A stretch of 64,000 nt of DNA, taken from NCBI GenBank assembly GCA_947058615.1, contig CAMSHF010000001.1, forward strand, positions 1 through 64,000, written 5' to 3'. Positions 36,601 through 44,848 of the stretch are shown here, piece by piece (within the stretch, counting starts at the first letter, position 1; each line of letters opens with the position of its first letter). The notes below the pieces were generated by a model. It ran no database searches. It was not told the DNA's origin and worked only from the letters and a program-made list of their open reading frames with translations. Position numbers and translations under genes: made by a program. This DNA comes from an uncultured Rickettsiella sp. (GTDB lineage: Bacteria > Pseudomonadota > Gammaproteobacteria > Diplorickettsiales > Diplorickettsiaceae).

Positions 36601-39583
36601 TAATTTTTTTTAAAAAAAATATATTAATATCTTTATTAATTAAATCTGTCTGAAAATGTAACTCTATAGCTTGCATGGCATGTATGCCAGCCAATAAATA
36701 TGTTACCTTCTTATCATTACTATTTTTTTTTCTTAATAGTTCTTGGCAGCGATCAAATTCATCTTTAAAGTATTTATTTACTGAAAGTAGCAATTCTATC
36801 TTTTCTGAAAAGAAATCAAATTTACTTTTTTTCAAAAGGGGAAAAACAATCTTTTTTATATTTTCCGAACTAAAGTAAGCCGGATAAAATATTTCGTTTT
36901 CATACCATATATCAAAAATTTGGATATTAGTAGAAGATTGACAAAGTTCTTTTATCTTACTCAAGAAATCATTAAGAATATTGTTATTTTTAGGAATAAT
37001 TACATCTAAATTAATTCCAGATTGAAATAAATGTTTAATATATGTCAGCGTAGTTTTACTAATATTATCAAAATAAAGAGCAAACTTTTTTTGGGAATGA
37101 AGAATCGGCTGATAATTGTGAACGGCATGATTAAGTTTTTCCAAAAGATCGTTTTTGTTGATAAATTTAGTAATATATCTATATTTCAAGGGTGTGCGAC
37201 CAAAAAGTAAATTTAAGCAAACATTGTTTATATCACTTTCCTCCCAGATCTTTAGATGCATATACCATTTTTGAATAAGAAGTTTTAAAACATCAATAGA
37301 TTGTGCAGATAAAGCAAATGGAACTACTTCCTGCTGTGATCTCTTACTAGATTCAGAAATAGTGTTTTCAATTTGAATTGGCTCCTCTAGGATACAATGC
37401 CCATTAGCACCTCCAAAACCAAATGAACTTACTCCTGCTCTTTTTATTGCAATTTTAGGTCCTTTCATCCATGTAATTAATTTATTTGCAACTTTAATGT
37501 TCGAATCACTTATTTCTAAAAGAGGATTTTCTCGTTGATAGTTAATTGATGGGGGAATGATATTATGTTTCATCATTAAAATTACTTTAATGATACCTGC
37601 AAAACCAGCAGCACCTTCAAGATGTCCAATATTAGATTTTACGGACCCAATATAAAGTTGCTCTGCGTTTCCAAATACTTCCTTAATAGCGTTCACTTCA
37701 ATTGGATCTCCCAGAGGTGTAGCTGTTCCGTGAGTTTCAATATAAGAAATATCTTGAGGTTTAAGATTAGCAGCCTCTAAAGTCTTCCGAAGCAATCTAA
37801 CCTGAGCTTGTTTAGATGGAGCTGTAATCGAACTATTTTGACCATTATGGGATAGTTCTATAGAATTAAGCACAGCATAAATGCGTGCTTTTATTTTTTT
37901 TGCCATTTTATATGTCGTCAATAACAATACTCCCGCACCTTCTCCCTGAACATATCCATTTGCACTAGCATCAAAAGTTTTACAAATTCCATCTTTGCTT
38001 AACATACGAGATTTAGAAAAATCAATATAACGTAGAGGATGACTTAAAATATTTACAGCGCCAACAATACTGAAATCACATTTTTTTTGTCGAAGCGCAT
38101 CAAAAGCTTGTTTTAAAGCCACAAACGAAGAAGCACAAGCAGCATCTGAAGAATAGCTTTCACCTGTTAAATTTAAATGATAAGAAATCCGATTTGCTAG
38201 ACCACATGCATAATTATTGATACATGTTTTAGCATCAATTTCAGTATTATCAGTATTTATAAATCTTAATAAATAATCAAATGCCATACCTCCTGTGTAG
38301 ACAGAAGTATTATACTGCTGAAGTATATTTAAGCTAATCGATGCATCCTCTATACAATGCCACGCTTCTTCAAGTAAAATTCTTTGTTGGGGATCCATTT
38401 TTTTTGCATCTGTTTTTGAAATATTAAAAAAATTATTATCAAAGTTATCAACCCCATCAATTGAACCTAACCATTTACTTTTTATTATTTCACGCTCATA
38501 CAATGTTGAAGCTTCAAAACGTTCCTTTGGAATTTCTTTAATACTACTTTTAGACGTCATTAAATTATTCCAAAATTCTTTTTCGTCACATGCCTCAGGA
38601 AATCGACATGATAAACCAATAATCAATATTTCATCTCCATTACATTGATCAGATGAATAATTTTTATTTATACTTTCTGGTTTATCTTCTTTTTTTAATT
38701 CACTTTTATTAAATGGATAGATCGTATCTGTTTTCTTTATACTTTCTAGCATATTAGTTAGCAACTTACTTTCGTTAACTTCAATAAATTGTTTATATCC
38801 TTGAGAAATAAGATACTTAATAGATGAGTACCATTGGACCTTACAAACAAGATGGTTTACTAGATACTCTTTAATTTTATCGTTTTCATATTCCCTACCC
38901 GTAATATTACCAATTACGTCATAGTTAATATTATTAATGGTTATTTGATTCAGCTTATTTTCAAATATTACTTTTGCCTTTTCCATTAATGGTGAATGAA
39001 ATGGTCCATTAGTGTTAAGCTTAATAACAGTTTTTGCCCCTTCTTTTTTCATTAAAATTTCAATATCATTCATTACGGTTTCGTGACATGAAATGACGAT
39101 CTGCTCGCGCGTATTAATATTCGCGATATAAGCTAGTTTTTCAAAGTTATTTTCAATAATTTTATTAATTTGTTCTAGCTGCAATCCAATTATAACAAGC
39201 ATGCCACCGTTTTTTACAAGTGACATAGCATCACCTCTTTCTTTTACTATCTTAAGCCCCGTTAATAAATCAAAAGCCCCTGCATTTTGTAATGCATTAA
39301 TTTCACCTAAACTGTGCCCAATAAAAATGTTATTTTTTCTTTTCTTTATATCGTCATTAGTTTGATCCAAGTAAGCTAAAGTATTAACCATGTAAATTGC
39401 TGGCTGTGAGAATTGAGTATTATTTAATTTTTCTATTGGGCCATTAATGCAAAGCTCCTCAATAGAAAATCCACAAATATCGTTAGCTTTAGACATAATT
39501 GCTCGATATTTTTTAAAATATTTTTTTCCCATACCCATTCGTTGTGATCCTTGTCCAGGAAACATAATAATTATTCTTGACAT
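33623..39583 (-). CDS. Polyketide synthase: AT-KS-ACP-KS-ACP, 1986 aa
   Basis: The protein opens with a FabD-like AT: MFPGQGSQRMGMG, GHSLGE (Ser about 89) and NGPFHS (about 195), a pattern typical of malonyl-CoA. KS1 has DAACASSF (Cys about 482), HGTATPLGDP and NIGHLEG. The stretch at about 760-1120 holds no KR and looks like an eroded AT (KFALYFDN where a GQGSQ region is expected), ending with AYPFEKISHW. ACP1 has GIDSIT (about 1184). KS2 has DTACSSSL (about 1418), HGTGTLLGDP and NIGHAEA. ACP2 has GMESLM (about 1906), then a Glu-rich tail that may be a docking domain. All KS residues look intact. AAGGA precedes the ATG. It is the first gene of the operon. Confidence 0.93.
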   Translation of the reverse strand: MSRIIIMFPGQGSQRMGMGKKYFKKYRAIMSKANDICGFSIEELCINGPIEKLNNTQFSQPAIYMVNTLAYLDQTNDDIKKRKNNIFIGHSLGEINALQNAGAFDLLTGLKIVKERGDAMSLVKNGGMLVIIGLQLEQINKIIENNFEKLAYIANINTREQIVISCHETVMNDIEILMKKEGAKTVIKLNTNGPFHSPLMEKAKVIFENKLNQITINNINYDVIGNITGREYENDKIKEYLVNHLVCKVQWYSSIKYLISQGYKQFIEVNESKLLTNMLESIKKTDTIYPFNKSELKKEDKPESINKNYSSDQCNGDEILIIGLSCRFPEACDEKEFWNNLMTSKSSIKEIPKERFEASTLYEREIIKSKWLGSIDGVDNFDNNFFNISKTDAKKMDPQQRILLEEAWHCIEDASISLNILQQYNTSVYTGGMAFDYLLRFINTDNTEIDAKTCINNYACGLANRISYHLNLTGESYSSDAACASSFVALKQAFDALRQKKCDFSIVGAVNILSHPLRYIDFSKSRMLSKDGICKTFDASANGYVQGEGAGVLLLTTYKMAKKIKARIYAVLNSIELSHNGQNSSITAPSKQAQVRLLRKTLEAANLKPQDISYIETHGTATPLGDPIEVNAIKEVFGNAEQLYIGSVKSNIGHLEGAAGFAGIIKVILMMKHNIIPPSINYQRENPLLEISDSNIKVANKLITWMKGPKIAIKRAGVSSFGFGGANGHCILEEPIQIENTISESSKRSQQEVVPFALSAQSIDVLKLLIQKWYMHLKIWEESDINNVCLNLLFGRTPLKYRYITKFINKNDLLEKLNHAVHNYQPILHSQKKFALYFDNISKTTLTYIKHLFQSGINLDVIIPKNNNILNDFLSKIKELCQSSTNIQIFDIWYENEIFYPAYFSSENIKKIVFPLLKKSKFDFFSEKIELLLSVNKYFKDEFDRCQELLRKKNSNDKKVTYLLAGIHAMQAIELHFQTDLINKDINIFFLKKIISLCEKNIEHIFDIIVNDINLDININAKYLYFFERDKCLFTMRPLTNIKNDNKSIKSLQTLIPEALIFVCGTLELNADGKNIFCINNKQDILFTCIHLWQQGCAIDWNLFFSDFLYIRKDLIAYPFEKISHWKLLENLPNKKNEKSEDMTFAVKVDNFSIELLDILELKNEIHDIHNFSLFELGIDSITILKVHNEISKKYGNIPISVFYESKNLNELIGKLKKNLKLDPDYENSISLKSNIMKSNIDDIDDKEIYVIGMAGRFPDANNIFQFWENLKNGKDSVSTVPTERWSRTLKENIVEIFNKKYKDPLSGSFLTDIDKFDADFFGIAPKDAVFMDPQERIFLEIAQDCLEHSGINRSILKALKDQNRRFGVIVGSTYNNYQLILSELNKENTLPINSQTYSIANRVSYFFDLTGPSLVVDTACSSSLYALHLALHSIQSGECDLAIVGGTNLTLHPSKYDMLIKHGYLSAKGHCNAFGADGDGYVPAEAVGAVILCRGNLASEFGFNKLAKISGSGVSHGGKTNGYTVPDPSAQANCIENALNDAKWFGNDISYIETHGTGTLLGDPIEIEGLAKVFKDKFKNNQCYIGSVKSNIGHAEAASGIVQLIKVVLQLQHKMLVPSLLFSSTYNPFINFDSLPFSVNRSMQPWQTIQNLNTDLNQRRAGISSFGAGGTNVHVLVEEEVIKPYVEQSNRDQLILISARNQDCLKKDILILINYIKLNNPNLQQLALGLLKKDPYKARLSCVVNHIDELVNILDRWCNGVISKKLYIGAEILNCHDDTDTDLITFLIEKKYYEQAAKLWSIGFNINYTILPYQNNSILNLPPRNFIKKRHWPCEEYLPTSIKENNLISALANNIDVNVCNLDVATFQDKTPLNLIEFIQSIVGKVLGYSLEEINVDRGFFDLGMESLMVMELVRALNKSLNIVLEDVDIFNYPTCEKLNQHILQLLNVDISAPTLRANSFENENNEIDVDLFIQETETLIQGAM

Positions 39584-40313
39584 ACGCTTTCCTTATAAAT
39601 TCTAAATCTTTAGATATTACTTATATATAAATACAAATATTTACTTTTTGATAAAAATAATGCTGATTATTTGTTTTATTCAATTATTGAATAAAACTTT
39701 AATATATTTTGATCGAAAATTTTATGCTTGAATTTGAGGTAACATAGAAAAAAATTTCTATATTGTCTATGAAGGAAGTTTTGGGGTAGCTGAGTTTTAA
39801 TAGATTTAAAATTTAAATCTAATTGATTATTAGTAAATTTAAAATATGATATTTTTTTTAAAAAATAAAAAAATAGTTTGCATTTCATCATAAGAAAAAT
39901 CCTTGTTATTGTGTTTATCAATTTAATACAACTTTACACGAAGAGATTAACTGATCATTAAGTATATAGTCAATTAGATGTTTTTAATATAATTAAACAT
40001 CAATTTTATCTACCCACATTTATAAATTTTAATAAAATTTCTAAATAATTATTTTGAATACAAAAAATACAACTAACCAATATATAATTAATAAACGTCT
40101 TGTTTTTTATTACAAACTTTTCTTTTTTTATTATTAAAATCTGAAAATTTCTGATATTTGTCTATAATATATAAACCCTCACGCAGAATAAAAAATGGCA
40201 AATGAAGTAAATCATTCATTTTTTCCCTATTTAGCTGGTCAATTATTTCGAAATTTTTTTGAATTAACTGTAATCTATTAATAAAATTTTTTTGTACCTA
40301 GGTATTAAAAACA
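39584..40313. other. AT-rich non-coding region upstream of the PKS operon
   Basis: About 730 bases, extremely AT-rich, with long A and T runs. The only open frame (81 codons, minus strand, 39676-39921) is Lys/Phe/Leu-rich low-complexity sequence with no ribosome site, and I do not call it. The promoter of the PKS operon must lie at the left end of this stretch. I see no repeat or RNA gene. Confidence 0.4.
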
Positions 40314-40703
40314 TTACTGAATGGTATTTTTTAATTCTTGATACGAACACGCTTTAATTAAAACTCCATCGGCACTCCAATCCAGATATTTTTTTTCATT
40401 ATTTTTATTCACATAAGCACTCCATACTATTAATTGTGTACCTGCATTTAGTACGCTATCCCGTACATTCTGAATTATTTCTCTTTCTGATACTCCATAT
40501 AAGCGTAGACCTGTCACAATTAAATCATAGGTCTTACTATGTATATGTTGGGTGGCTGTAATGTCATCAACTGCCAAGTCAACTTGGTAACCTAGTTCAT
40601 GTAAATAATGACTCATAATTCTTTGACAAGCTTTATAAGATTCGACTAATAAAGCGCATTTAATGATATTATTTTTTTGTTTTTTTTCTCCTTGCGATTC
40701 CAT
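40314..40703 (-). CDS. Degenerate receiver (pseudo-REC) protein, 129 aa
   Basis: The length, the beta1 region CALLVESYKACQRIM, YDLIVTGLRLYG and the late Lys in VLIKAC follow the REC fold. However, the phospho-acceptor Asp is replaced: YDLIVTG aligns with YDLIFMD in the hybrid kinase, giving Gly where Asp should be. The acidic pair is also reduced to one Glu. It therefore probably cannot be phosphorylated in the normal way and may act as an atypical receiver controlled by protein contact, or it may be decaying. The frame itself is intact and AAGG-like sequence lies before the ATG. Confidence 0.7.
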   Translation of the reverse strand: MESQGEKKQKNNIIKCALLVESYKACQRIMSHYLHELGYQVDLAVDDITATQHIHSKTYDLIVTGLRLYGVSEREIIQNVRDSVLNAGTQLIVWSAYVNKNNEKKYLDWSADGVLIKACSYQELKNTIQ

Positions 40704-41064
40704 TATGACCTTTTTATAATTTTAGTTGAAATAATTATTATATATGGAGATATGATTTGTTCCGCCTCTCAAATAATTTTATTAACAAATTTTTCAGATT
40801 GATTCTTGATCTGTGCCTTGAATGCTATAGATTTAAATCAAAACTTGGTATCCGTATTAACTACGGGGAGCATTAAAAAAGTTTAGAAAGACTTAAGATT
40901 ATTTATAAAGAAAGCTTGAATAATAAAAGGGTCTTTAACTAAACAAACTAAATTACCAACAAAATCAATGGCCAATGCGGACAACTATATCCCCATTAAA
41001 AAAACAGCCCAACAAATTATCAGTCTTCAAATTTTTGAATTACTCTTTACCATATCTAAATACC
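40704..41064. other. Non-coding region between pseudo-receiver and LuxR gene
   Basis: About 360 bases without a convincing gene. The plus strand has two short open stretches (around 40755-40877 and 40925-41080) without start signals or homology that I recognise. They may be remnants of a lost gene. No hairpin or repeat stands out. Confidence 0.3.
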
Positions 41065-41907
41065 TTACTGCGGAAATACAACTTTTTGTATCCCTGTCTT
41101 TTTTAAAAGACTTGCCAAATCATTCTTGCTTAAATTAATTCCTATAGATTTGAAAAATTTTTGTTTGATTTCTTCGATGTATGTCTCGACAGTACGGTGA
41201 GAAATACCAAGATGTCGTGCACATTGTTTAGCGGTAGCCCCCATAACTAGATAAACAGCAACTTCGGCTTGTTTATGGGTTAGGTATAAATCATCTGATA
41301 CATCTAAAAGATAAAATTTATCCATCTCTGTTTTTTTATAAAAAGCTGTTCTAATATCGTGAGATATCTCAATCTTCTCAAGTCGATTAAGGCTTACAAT
41401 TTGTCGTTCGGGCAAAACTATTTTGTTTGCTTCTGCCTGTTTGATTAAATCAGAACCTCTATCTTGAAAGTATTGAATAAAACGCTTAAAGAGATCTACA
41501 TTTCTAATATAGAAGTTATTAATATGGATGTTATCTTTAGTAGCTGCAAAAATATACAGATAAGTTATATCATCACGCCTGATAACAAAGCTAACTCCGT
41601 TATCTATGTTAAACGACTCCTGTCCTTGACTATAAGCGGGGTCATTCAAATCAAGCTCGGACCATAAAAAATAACCTTTAGGCAGAAGATGCTCAACATT
41701 AACTACCCCTGCTGTCAAGTAGAGCGCATTTTGATAAAAATGATCAATCCAAGGAGCATTATTGGTCAATAACTCACGTGAACCATCTTTGTAAATTTTG
41801 AGATAATTGAAATAGGTAATGCCAATGTCTTGTAATGGCTTGCAAATTTCATTGACATCATTAGCAGACATGAGTGAAAAATGATTTTTTAACTCCATCC
41901 CTTTCAT
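41065..41907 (-). CDS. LuxR-family transcriptional regulator with N-terminal sensor-like domain, 280 aa
   Basis: The C-terminal HTH (about residues 210-275) reads LTHKQAEVAVYLVMGATAKQ then LGISHRTVETYIEEIKQKF, clearly of the LuxR/GerE type. The N-terminal 190 residues are a soluble domain of the kind common to LuxR-like regulators of Legionellales (PAS- or autoinducer-like fold) with SQGQESFNIDNGVSFVIRRD at its centre. It has no receiver motif. It lies in the interval between the PKS operon and the PPTase gene, so it is a candidate regulator of the secondary-metabolite genes (inference). The next gene upstream on the strand is the LOG-family gene, 12 bases away, so the two may be cotranscribed. 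Confidence 0.85.
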   Translation of the reverse strand: MKGMELKNHFSLMSANDVNEICKPLQDIGITYFNYLKIYKDGSRELLTNNAPWIDHFYQNALYLTAGVVNVEHLLPKGYFLWSELDLNDPAYSQGQESFNIDNGVSFVIRRDDITYLYIFAATKDNIHINNFYIRNVDLFKRFIQYFQDRGSDLIKQAEANKIVLPERQIVSLNRLEKIEISHDIRTAFYKKTEMDKFYLLDVSDDLYLTHKQAEVAVYLVMGATAKQCARHLGISHRTVETYIEEIKQKFFKSIGINLSKNDLASLLKKTGIQKVVFPQ

Positions 41908-41919
41908 AAGATCACTACT

Positions 41920-42534
41920 TTATGAATTCAATCTAGTTTTGATTTCTTCTGACAGATACCCCACACCCGGCGTATCTACTTCATCTACATGAGAAACTAT
42001 GTCACCTAAAACCAAATTGAGCAAAATGCCAGAATCAGCACAACATTTGATCAACGACAAATGTGACTTTTTAACTAACCCCTCTTCGACTGCCCGTTCA
42101 AGTTGAGCCAATGTAAAATCGAAGTATCCATCAATATTTAAAAGCCCTAGTGGTTTTTCGCTTACTCCAATCTTACGAGCATTCCAAACTTCAAACATCT
42201 CTTCAAAAGTTCCTAACCCACCGGGCATGGCAATAAAACCATCAGACAAACTTGCCATCATCGATTTTCGTTCTTGTAAGTTATTAGTTACATATAAGTG
42301 CGTTAACTTGTCATGGGCTATTTCCCCCTCCAGCACAGTAGCCATCACCCCTACTACACTACCTCCATTTGTTAGGACTGCATCAGCTAGTTCCCCCATT
42401 AACCCAACTTTTGCGCCACCATATACAAGCTGGACATTTTGCTCTGCAAACGCTTTCCCTAAAGCCAACGTAGCTTCCAAAAATTTAGGGTTTTGAGGAA
42501 TGGTTGCTCCAAGAAATACGCACACGCGTCTCAT
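41920..42534 (-). CDS. LOG-family nucleoside 5'-monophosphate phosphoribohydrolase, 204 aa
   Basis: The lysine-decarboxylase-like LOG fold is shown by CVFLGATIPQNPKFLE, VYGGAKVGLMGELADAVL and the signature MPGGLGTFEEMFEVW (about residues 99-113). These enzymes release adenine or cytokinin-like bases from nucleoside monophosphates and are often mis-annotated as lysine decarboxylases. AAGGAG lies before the start. It probably shares a transcript with the LuxR gene downstream. A role in the pathway here is unclear; it may be housekeeping. Confidence 0.88.
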   Translation of the reverse strand: MRRVCVFLGATIPQNPKFLEATLALGKAFAEQNVQLVYGGAKVGLMGELADAVLTNGGSVVGVMATVLEGEIAHDKLTHLYVTNNLQERKSMMASLSDGFIAMPGGLGTFEEMFEVWNARKIGVSEKPLGLLNIDGYFDFTLAQLERAVEEGLVKKSHLSLIKCCADSGILLNLVLGDIVSHVDEVDTPGVGYLSEEIKTRLNS

Positions 42535-42705
42535 GATAGTTTCTCCTTAATTTTTATACTATTAAAATTAAAATTTATTAGGAATATAATTTTTCCAAAA
42601 AACTAATTTTCTTACCACTAAATCACCTTGGGAACCAGATAAATTCATAATCGTCTAAAATACCATTAATGTTCGCCTCTAAGAACTTTATGGATATTAA
42701 TTGCT

Positions 42706-43470
42706 TTATACAAATCCGAGTTCATTAGCTTCATAATAAACTAAATTTTTTTGAAAAGAAGTGGCAACTGCGCTGGCAATATAATAATTATCTATGTCTA
42801 GTGGAAAAAGCTTCCAGGGCATGATCTCTGATTGACGAAGTGTCGAAATTTTCAACCAATCGTGTGAACTAACAGCTTTATTTAGATCAACGGAAATACT
42901 AGTAAGATCCTGCGTTAGTCCAATCCCTACGGCTTTTAAGTAAGCTTCTTTTCTGGTCCAGCAACGAAAAAAAGCTTCTTTTTTTTCTTCTTGGCTATTC
43001 AATGCTGAAAAAAATATCTTTTCGGAGGGCGAAAAAATAATTTCGCCTAGGCCCTCTATCGAGCATTTCTTATCATAATATTCTATATCGATACCTATCA
43101 AATCTTCCATTGTTATCGCTATAAGAATAAGGTTATGCGAATGAGATATATTAAACTGAACTTTTAATGAGTTTCGTAAATTATCTAGCGCAGGTTTCCC
43201 ATGATTTCCGACTTCAAATCGTAAGCATTGTGGATTGCCATCTAAATAATTGGCTAGAATCAACCGCTTCATGCTATGGGTTACTTGATAACGATGTTGG
43301 TCACGCTCAAAAATAAATCGTTTAGAGCGCTTTCTCTCTTCTGGTGAAAGTAGTGAGATAAGATATTTGAGCTGATGGTTAACATTATCCAGGCTGATTC
43401 GCCAAATATGTAATTCTGATCGCGAAATCGATAACTTGGCGGGTGGTTTACCCCATAAAATTTGATTCAT
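42706..43470 (-). CDS. Sfp-type 4'-phosphopantetheinyl transferase, 254 aa
   Basis: Sfp-type transferases convert apo carrier proteins of NRPSs and PKSs to the active holo form using CoA. The Mg-binding motif is GIDIEYYD (about residues 122-129), and the second signature is RCWTRKEAYLKAVGIGL (about 169-185), with NHGKPAL and FNISHSHN upstream. All signature residues are present. The six T/ACP domains encoded in 17339-39583 need such an enzyme, and it lies only 3 kb from the PKS operon. Two-domain length is typical of the Sfp group rather than AcpS. Confidence 0.93.
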   Translation of the reverse strand: MNQILWGKPPAKLSISRSELHIWRISLDNVNHQLKYLISLLSPEERKRSKRFIFERDQHRYQVTHSMKRLILANYLDGNPQCLRFEVGNHGKPALDNLRNSLKVQFNISHSHNLILIAITMEDLIGIDIEYYDKKCSIEGLGEIIFSPSEKIFFSALNSQEEKKEAFFRCWTRKEAYLKAVGIGLTQDLTSISVDLNKAVSSHDWLKISTLRQSEIMPWKLFPLDIDNYYIASAVATSFQKNLVYYEANELGFV

Positions 43471-43709
43471 ATTTTTTATTATAAATAAAAACCGTGTGAA
43501 TATCTTTTACTATAAAAATTATAGCCTTAAATTATTCTTTAACTTTACTAAGCTTAAATGCTAATTTCAATATTGAAATATCTCACATGCAACAAATCCT
43601 TGCGGGACTTTTGCGGAATTGAATACTGCTCTTGTATGCATTTACGTGATAATTGCAATGGCCACCACGATTAAAAACATTGTTTTTTCAATTACTTATG
43701 ATTTAAATA

Positions 43710-43759
43710 GTAGACTCTTAATCTATTGGTCGATGGTTCGATCCCATCACGGCCCACCA
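43710..43759 (+). pseudogene. 3' part of a tRNA-Lys(CTT) gene; probable attachment site of an integrated element
   Basis: From tRNA position 27 to the CCA end every part is present: anticodon stem GTAGA/TCTAT, seven-base loop CTCTTAA with anticodon CTT (43717-43719), variable loop TGGTC, T-stem GATGG/CCATC around TTCGATC, acceptor strand ACGGCCC, A and CCA (43757-43759). It is closely similar to the E. coli tRNA-Lys 3' half (from memory). The D arm and the 5' acceptor strand (expected GGGCCGT) are absent; upstream is AT-rich sequence. Such 3' fragments are left when an element integrates at a tRNA. The rest of the 480-base gap (43471-43952) has no gene that I can support. Confidence 0.8.
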
Positions 43760-43952
43760 GTTAAATCAATGACATACATTATTTCGAAAGCCTTTTTAAA
43801 TATCACTGCGCGAGTTATACCAAGCCTTCTGATCGTGACAAAAATAACCTAATTTTAAAACTAAAAAGACATCCGGCGAAAGTAAAAATTTTTCAATACC
43901 TCCTGCTCATTATAGATAAAGATAAGTACTGTAAGAAATGGGAAAAATACTT

Positions 43953-44345
43953 TTATTTATCAGAATTTTTGTTACAACCGAAAGTCCAATAACGATGTAT
44001 TAAGAAATTCCAAAATAAAATTATGCCTAATGAAGAAACTTGACTTAAAATATAACTATAGTGAATTAAAAGAATCTTCATTAACATAAAATTAAGAAAA
44101 AGCCCAAATAAAGAATTTAAAGTAAATCTCACCAAAGATTTTTTATGTGAGAAACTACTCTTAAAAGTAAAATAATGGTTTAAAGTATAATTAACCACTG
44201 CCCCGCCGATATAGCCTATGGTAGACGCCAAAATCGGTTTTATAAAAATAAATTCTACAAAACCTATTAAAATAGTAAATTGAACTAAAGCACTTAATGC
44301 GCCTACTATAAAAAAATGTGAAAATTGCCTTGTAATCGCTTTCAT
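43953..44345 (-). CDS. GtrA-family membrane protein, 130 aa
   Basis: Four transmembrane segments, with the family's FFIVGALSALVQFTILIGF start, YIGGAVVNYTLNHYFTFKS and the C-terminal FWNFLIHRYWTFG. GtrA-like proteins are thought to flip or help transfer polyprenyl-linked sugars for cell-surface glycans. The gene lies next to remnants of a membrane glycosyltransferase, its usual partner type. It is the first intact gene on the chromosome side of the tRNA fragment. Confidence 0.88.
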   Translation of the reverse strand: MKAITRQFSHFFIVGALSALVQFTILIGFVEFIFIKPILASTIGYIGGAVVNYTLNHYFTFKSSFSHKKSLVRFTLNSLFGLFLNFMLMKILLIHYSYILSQVSSLGIILFWNFLIHRYWTFGCNKNSDK

Positions 44346-44790
44346 AAAAATTAATCAATAAGAACACTTAATTCAGTTGACACAAAATTATTTAAATAGA
44401 CAGGAAAATTTTTTGTTTCTAGTATAATTTCGTGAGCAGTCTTACCATAATTTCCTCTGTAACTGGTAATAATACATTAAAGTTAATTCAATATATTTAA
44501 TTATAATAGCAAAAACCAACCGAAAAAAACCATTTTAAACGATCCCTTAGGCAGACACCTAAGCGCAATTACTAATACTAAAACCATAAAAGGATATAAT
44601 GAAAGTATATGAAAAATACCCGGTATGGGACGTAATAACCATAAGAGAAAATTTGCTTCTTCTTATTATTATTATTTTCTTTATGAGATAATACATAACA
44701 AGTGCAGATACTTAAAATAAAAACGAAAGAAAACTTCTAAAGGAAAAATGAAAATTTAGCGGAACCAATAAGGTAAGCCATAATTTAAAA
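44346..44790 (-). pseudogene. Decayed membrane glycosyltransferase (PMT/ArnT-like) remnant
   Basis: Pieces in different minus-strand frames look like the C-terminal half of a PMT-type glycosyltransferase: WLLRPIPGIFHILSLYPF, MVLVLVIALRCLPKG, then after a stop and frame change GNYGKTAHEIILETKNFPVY and STELSVLID. These lie in the expected order directly before gtrA. Stops and frameshifts show that the gene is dead. The family call is from the motif pattern only. Confidence 0.4.
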
Positions 44791-44848
44791 TCGTTTAATA
44801 TTAAAAATATTTATTTCATTCGGAATTAAATTAAACTACTTAATTTTA

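Noticed and set aside
39676-39921. 81-codon minus-strand frame upstream of the PKS operon
   Set aside because: Low-complexity Lys/Phe/Leu sequence in a nearly pure AT region, no start signal and no recognisable family.
43619-43852. 77-codon plus-strand frame
   Set aside because: It covers the tRNA-Lys 3' fragment, so the coding reading is fortuitous.
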